Origin: AC-49 sp963817035
Lineage (GTDB): Bacteria; Actinomycetota; Thermoleophilia; Solirubrobacterales; Solirubrobacteraceae
Direction: 5' to 3'
DNA length: 64,000 bases
NCBI GenBank assembly: GCA_963817035.1
Contig: CAWFMM010000003.1
Span: 744,001 to 808,000, forward strand
The position numbers and the translations under genes were made by a program. The notes beneath the pieces are model-generated. The model was not told the DNA's origin and did no database searches. It saw nothing but the letters and a program-made list of their open reading frames with translations. This document shows positions 59,977-64,000 of the stretch, piece by piece (the first letter of the stretch is position 1; the number at the start of each line of letters is the position of its first letter).

Positions 59977-61899
59977 GGGCGCTTCGCGGAGCGCTGGCGC
60001 CGTCCGGACCGCCGACAGCTCGGCCACCCGGGCCGCCAGACCCGCCGCATCGCCCTCGAGAACCAGCAGTCCGATCTGATCGAACATCTCCGCCACCGCG
60101 CCCGAATCGAGCGGTTCACGCTCGGCGCGGACGATCTTCTCGGCGGGCGTGAGCTGCGGGCGCTCGTAGTCGTTGAACAGCTCCTCGTGGAGCTTTTCGC
60201 CCGGCCGGCGACCGACGATCTCGATCGCGATGTCGGTGTCGGGCTTGAGCCCGGAGAGCTCGATCATGTCGCGCGCCAGGGCCATGATCGAGACCGGCTC
60301 GCCCATCTCGAGCACGTAGACCTCGCCGCCGTCGCCCAGCGATCCGGCGCGAATGACGAGCTGCACGGCCTCCGGAATCGTCATGAAGTAGCGCGTCATC
60401 CGCTCGTCGGTCACCGTGACGGGCCCGCCGAGCGCGATCTGACGACGGAAGATCGGGACGACCGAGCCGGAGGAGCCGAGCACGTTGCCGAAGCGCACGG
60501 TCGAGAAGCGCGTGGAAGGCCAGCGCCCCTGGGCCTCCTCGACCGCCCATTCGGCCAGCGCCTTGGACGCGCCCATGACCGTCGCCGGCGAGACCGCCTT
60601 GTCGGTCGAGACGAGAACGAAGCGCTTGACGCCCGTCTCGCCGCAGATGCGGGCCATCAGCCGCGTGGCGATCGCGTTGTTGCGCACCGCCTCGACCGGG
60701 TTTCGCTCCATCAGCCCGACGTGCTTGTAGGCCGCCGCATGGAAGACGACGGTCGGGCGATGCTCGGCCAGCACCTCGCGCATCCGTTCGCCCTCCTTGC
60801 AGTCGGCAAGCACCGGCTGGAGCGTCGAGGGATGGACGTGGCGGTCGTCCTCGAGCTCGCGCTGGATGCGGAACAGGTGCTCCTCCGCGTGGTCGATGAG
60901 GATCATCTGGCGCGGCGCGACACGCGCGATCTGGCGACAGAGCTCCGAGCCGATCGAGCCGCCCGCGCCCGTGACCATGACGACCTCGCCGCTGAGGTAG
61001 GCGCCGACGCGATCGAGCTCCATGCGCACCGGCTCGCGCCCGAGGATGTCCTCGACCTCGACGCCACGGACCTGGCGCACGAAGTTGCCACCGCTCCCGG
61101 CCAGCAGCTCGAAGACCGTCGGCAGGGTGCGCACCGGGACGCCGCGCTCGCGGCACGCGCGCACGACGTCGCCCCGCAGCGCCCCGGACGCGGACGGGAT
61201 CGCGATCATCACCTCGTCGGGCTCGACCTCGTCGAGGATCCGATCGAGCTCGCGGCGCGGTCCGAGGACCTTCACGCCGTCGACGCGCTGGCCATGCAGG
61301 CGCGCGTCGTCGTCGACGAAGCCGACCGGATTCAGCCTGAGGTCGGGGTTGCGCATCACCTCACGCAGGACGAGGCGGCCGCCGTCGCCGGCGCCGACGA
61401 TCAACACGCGCCGCGCATCACTGCGGGGCCTGAACCCGCGCAGTGGGCGTTCGTAGATCGTGCGCGCGATGAACCGCGCACCGCCGACCAGGCCGAGGGT
61501 GATGAGGAAGAAGAAGGCGAGAACACCCGGCGGGACGTTGACGCTCGCGCGCCCACCGGGGGGACCGGCGATCAGCGGATGCGTGACGACAACGAAGCCG
61601 GCGATCGACAGCGTCGCCACGCTCACCGCTTCGATGATCGCGACGTAGTCGCGCTGGCCCACATAGCGCCACCACTTCTGGTAGAGCCCGAAGAGCGTGA
61701 AGATGATCAGGCTCGAGACGACCGTCCACGCGATCGTGCTCTCGAACAGCTGCTCGTAGCGCGCCGGGACGTGGCGGAAGTCAAACCGCAGGCGGTAGGC
61801 GAGGAAATAGGCCGCGGCGACCAGCACCGCATCGAGCACGACCTGCCCAAACGAGTGCCGGTGCAGCGGGACGGTCGCCGATCTCATGCGTCGGCGCAT
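59974..61899 (-). CDS. WbpM/CapD-type nucleoside-diphosphate-sugar 4,6-dehydratase
   Basis: 641 residues. Four N-terminal membrane helices, a soluble Rossmann domain (RRVLIVGAGDGGRLVLREVM), then the SDR domain with VTGAGGSIGSELCRQI. The catalytic triad is the Ser-Met-Lys type (STDKAVSPATVMGASK) of large WbpM-like enzymes rather than Ser-Tyr-Lys. It converts UDP-GlcNAc to the 4-keto-6-deoxy sugar, opening the path to rare amino sugars. ATG 61899 is favoured over 61887 because TACACT ends 7 nt before it. Divergent from the Gfo/Idh gene. Confidence 0.92.
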   Translation of the reverse strand: MRRRMRSATVPLHRHSFGQVVLDAVLVAAAYFLAYRLRFDFRHVPARYEQLFESTIAWTVVSSLIIFTLFGLYQKWWRYVGQRDYVAIIEAVSVATLSIAGFVVVTHPLIAGPPGGRASVNVPPGVLAFFFLITLGLVGGARFIARTIYERPLRGFRPRSDARRVLIVGAGDGGRLVLREVMRNPDLRLNPVGFVDDDARLHGQRVDGVKVLGPRRELDRILDEVEPDEVMIAIPSASGALRGDVVRACRERGVPVRTLPTVFELLAGSGGNFVRQVRGVEVEDILGREPVRMELDRVGAYLSGEVVMVTGAGGSIGSELCRQIARVAPRQMILIDHAEEHLFRIQRELEDDRHVHPSTLQPVLADCKEGERMREVLAEHRPTVVFHAAAYKHVGLMERNPVEAVRNNAIATRLMARICGETGVKRFVLVSTDKAVSPATVMGASKALAEWAVEEAQGRWPSTRFSTVRFGNVLGSSGSVVPIFRRQIALGGPVTVTDERMTRYFMTIPEAVQLVIRAGSLGDGGEVYVLEMGEPVSIMALARDMIELSGLKPDTDIAIEIVGRRPGEKLHEELFNDYERPQLTPAEKIVRAEREPLDSGAVAEMFDQIGLLVLEGDAAGLAARVAELSAVRTAPALREAP

Positions 61900-61906
61900 C
61901 CGCGGA

Positions 61907-61912
61907 AGTGTA
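61907..61912 (-). promoter_or_regulatory. Putative leaderless -10 box (TACACT), WbpM-like gene
   Basis: TACACT ends 7 nt before the ATG at 61899. Confidence 0.5.
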
Positions 61913-61962
61913 GAGCCCGCATCAGGCCTCAAGCGAGCCTGAATTCGGCCGACCATCGGGGA

Positions 61963-63003
61963 GTGAGCGTTGCCGCCACAGTCTCGCCCGGTCGGCCCCT
62001 GCGCGCCGGCGTCGTCGGCGCCGGGTCGATGGGCGCCCACCATGCCCGCGCGTACGCACTGCTCGGCGGTGCGGAGCTTGTCGGCGTCTATGACCTCGAC
62101 CCGCGCCGCGCGTTGGACGTCGCCCAGCCGTTCGGCGCTCGCGCCTACCAGGAGCTCGAGGCGATGCTCGTCGACGTCGACGTCGTCACGATCGCCTCGC
62201 CGTCGCACCTGCACGTCGAGCACGCGCTGCTCGCGCTGCATCACCGCTGCGACGTCCTGATCGAGAAGCCGGTCGCGCTGACCGCGGCCAAGGTCCGGCT
62301 CTTGAAGCGCGCCGCCGCCCGCGATCCGCGCGGCCCGGTCGTCGCCGCCGGCCACATCGAGCACTTCAACCCCGCCGTCCGCGAGCTGCGCAAGCTGCTC
62401 GAGGGCCGCGAGATCCTCGGCATCGACTGCCGCCGTCTCGGCCCGGCGAGCACGCGCAATCAGGACATCGACGTCGTCCAGGATCTGATGCTCCACGACC
62501 TCCACATCGCGCTCGACCTCGCGGGGGCCTCGACCCCGGTACAGGTGCACGGGGCGGGGGTCGGCCTCGGCTCCAGCCCGACGCTCGAGTACGCAGTCGC
62601 GACCGTCGTCTTCGGTGGCGGGCTGGTCGGCACGTTCGGCGCGAGCCGCGCGACCGAGGAGCGCGTGCGCCGGATGAGCATCACCGCGACCGACGTGCAC
62701 GTGACGGTGGACCTCGCGGCGCGCACGCTCGAGACCTGCCGTTCGACCGACCTTCACCCCGCCGGCGTGTCCGGTTCGGGCGTGCGCCAGGAGAGCCTGG
62801 TCGAGCGGATCCACGTGCCCAGCGAGGAGCCGCTGCTGCTCCAGACCGCGGCGTTCCTCGAGGCCTGCGCTGAGCGGCACCCGCCGGTCGTCGGCCTCGA
62901 CATCGCCGCGCGCTGCATGGATCTGGTCGATGACATCCGCGCCTGCGCACGCGGTGGCCGGGCGGTCGTCCCACGTCCGCAGTCCGTCGTCGTCGCGGCC
63001 TGA
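61963..63003 (+). CDS. Gfo/Idh/MocA-family sugar dehydrogenase
   Basis: 346 residues from GTG 61963. NAD-binding GAGSMGAHHARAYALLGGAE, then VTIASPSHLHVEHALLALHH, the EKP motif (CDVLIEKPVALT), and the second-domain HIEHFNPAVRELRKLL with DIDVVQDLMLHDLHIALDLA, carrying the catalytic Lys-His region. Similar proteins oxidise C3 of UDP-N-acetyl-sugar derivatives, which fits next to the WbpM-like dehydratase. GGGGA directly abuts the GTG, so the start is probable, not certain. Confidence 0.88.
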   Translation: MSVAATVSPGRPLRAGVVGAGSMGAHHARAYALLGGAELVGVYDLDPRRALDVAQPFGARAYQELEAMLVDVDVVTIASPSHLHVEHALLALHHRCDVLIEKPVALTAAKVRLLKRAAARDPRGPVVAAGHIEHFNPAVRELRKLLEGREILGIDCRRLGPASTRNQDIDVVQDLMLHDLHIALDLAGASTPVQVHGAGVGLGSSPTLEYAVATVVFGGGLVGTFGASRATEERVRRMSITATDVHVTVDLAARTLETCRSTDLHPAGVSGSGVRQESLVERIHVPSEEPLLLQTAAFLEACAERHPPVVGLDIAARCMDLVDDIRACARGGRAVVPRPQSVVVAA

Positions 63004-63004
63004 G

Positions 63005-64000
63005 ATGTCCGAGCTCCCGCTCGTCACGGTGGCGATCGTGACCCACCAGTTCGAGCAGTTCATCGAGCGTGCGATCGATTCGGCGTTGGCGATGGACTGG
63101 CCGGCGGATCGGCTCGACGTGCTGATCATCGACGACGGCTCGACCGACTCGACGTCTGCGCTGGTTGCGGGGTACGGCGACCGCGTTCGCTACGTGCACA
63201 AGCCCAACGAGGGCGTCGTGGCAAGCGTGGCGCTGTCGTTTTCGATGTCGCGCGGGGATTTCATCGCGCCGCTGGCGGGTGACGACGAGTGCACGGTCGA
63301 CCGGCTGCGCCGCCAGGTTCCGGTGCTGTTGGAGCGGCCCGAGGTCGGGCTGGTCTACGGCGACATGGAGCTGATCGATGCCGCGTCTCGCACGATCGCT
63401 CCATCATTTCGTGAGGCGATGGGTCTGGTCTGCCAGCAGGGCCGCTGCCTCGGTCCGCTGCTGAGCCGCAACTCGGTCTCGGGCGGGGCAGCGCTGATTC
63501 GTTCTTCGATGCTTGCTCATGTGCTGCCGATGCCGCCCGAGGCGGTGTGGGAGGACTGGTGGACGGCGCTGAAGGTTGCCGAGGTGGCGGAGATCGCCTA
63601 CCTCGACGAGCCGATCTACCGCTACCGCCATCACGGGCGCAACATGAATCTCGGTGCGCCGCCGGAGAAGGTCGTCGGGTTGCTGCGCCGCGAGCTGCCG
63701 TTCCGGCGCTGGCTGATGCGCGGCGAGGCGGTGTCGTTGACGACCGTACCCCGCTCGGACCTGCGCGCTGCGGTGATGACCTTCGACGACCAGGCCGCAA
63801 GCGTCGCGACGTCGACCGGCGAGTGGCTGCACGACCTGCTCGAGATCACCGACCGCGACCGCCATCGCGCGGACGCGGCGTTCGCCGCCGACGACCCGCT
63901 GCGCGCACTGTCGTTCGATCCCGGCCACGCCGGTGCTCGGGCGGCGTTCGACATCGTCCAGGCGACGCCGCCTCCGATCGCCGCGCCCGGCGTCGTGACC
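63005..64000 (+). CDS. Family 2 glycosyltransferase, 3' part outside window
   Basis: 332 codons are present and the frame runs off the right edge. VTVAIVTHQFEQFIERAIDS, the donor-binding LIIDDGSTDSTSALVAG, the metal site FIAPLAGDDECTVDRLRRQV, and the acceptor region EDWWTALKVAEVAEIAYLDE with YRYRHHGRN. Soluble so far. It begins 1 bp after the Gfo/Idh stop and is surely co-transcribed. Confidence 0.9.
   Translation, partial: MSELPLVTVAIVTHQFEQFIERAIDSALAMDWPADRLDVLIIDDGSTDSTSALVAGYGDRVRYVHKPNEGVVASVALSFSMSRGDFIAPLAGDDECTVDRLRRQVPVLLERPEVGLVYGDMELIDAASRTIAPSFREAMGLVCQQGRCLGPLLSRNSVSGGAALIRSSMLAHVLPMPPEAVWEDWWTALKVAEVAEIAYLDEPIYRYRHHGRNMNLGAPPEKVVGLLRRELPFRRWLMRGEAVSLTTVPRSDLRAAVMTFDDQAASVATSTGEWLHDLLEITDRDRHRADAAFAADDPLRALSFDPGHAGARAAFDIVQATPPPIAAPGVVT

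Noticed and set aside
58027..61950. Most of a 1658-residue plus-strand open frame ahead of the Gfo/Idh gene
   Set aside because: Only the part from 61963 is real; the earlier part is opposite the LytR_C, ComA and WbpM-like genes and has shadow composition.
1..64000. CRISPR array
   Set aside because: No set of regularly spaced direct repeats was seen, and no cas-like gene.
1..64000. Insertion sequences or transposase genes
   Set aside because: No transposase motif (DDE, HUH or serine type) was recognised in any frame with coding character.

Overview
The window is about 70% G+C with dense, short-spaced genes, frequent GTG starts, ATGA/GTGA stop-start overlaps, and many start codons preceded only by a TAnnnT hexamer rather than a Shine-Dalgarno sequence. 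Together with the gene content (HhH-GPD TIGR03252-type protein, LytR_C protein, VapBC pairs, DUF3105, DUF427, EmrB-type MFS pumps, a large periodic capsule locus) this points to an actinobacterium, most likely Thermoleophilia/Solirubrobacterales. The lineage is inferred from style and families, not from a marker gene; the only RNA gene seen is one tRNA-Ala(CGC).

Layout. 0-4.1 kb: an acyl-CoA synthetase cut by the window edge, a SnoaL-like remnant, and a minus-strand set with a PhzF-type protein, an acidic low-complexity protein and a HAMP-GAF-GGDEF diguanylate cyclase. 4.15-9.7 kb: tRNA-Ala, a gene-poor 0.6 kb stretch, then a complete branched-chain-amino-acid-type ABC importer operon whose two permeases are fused. 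9.9-16.7 kb: a GMC oxidoreductase, an exported blue-copper protein translationally coupled to a PAS-GGDEF-EAL protein, a DUF4160/DUF2442 pair, and a PPOX-type protein. 16.7-26.9 kb: an exported-protein region (propeller-cupredoxin lipoprotein, two large secreted proteins, another lipoprotein) with a methyltransferase, an AraC/VOC pair and a DNA-glycosylase-like protein. 27-40.3 kb: an MFS-cupin-methyltransferase operon, DUF427, an EamA exporter overlapping an orphan DNA methyltransferase, a cell-wall lytic protein, transketolase and pyrophosphatase diverging from about 15 bp, an SDR, a second MFS pump and a DUF3105 protein.

40.3-64 kb is a surface-polysaccharide locus: ATP-grasp protein, initiating sugar phosphotransferase, at least five glycosyltransferases, flippase, O-antigen ligase/polymerase-type protein, a PMT-type membrane protein, a WbpM-type dehydratase and a Gfo/Idh dehydrogenase. 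It also holds two VapBC toxin-antitoxin modules, a secreted parallel-beta-helix protein, a LytR_C protein, and a ComA/HSA32-type protein coupled to a histidine phosphatase.

Two patterns cut across the window. First, at least twenty genes have a TAnnnT box ending 6-11 nt before the start codon, usually without a ribosome binding site, and in six cases the stop codon of the upstream gene supplies the TA of that box; this looks like leaderless, gene-by-gene transcription even inside apparent operons. Second, six otherwise intact genes are broken by apparent extra single bases, and the front of the beta-helix gene alone needs about ten bases removed. Every event is explainable as an insertion and none needs an in-frame stop, which looks more like residual insertion errors in the assembly than gene decay.
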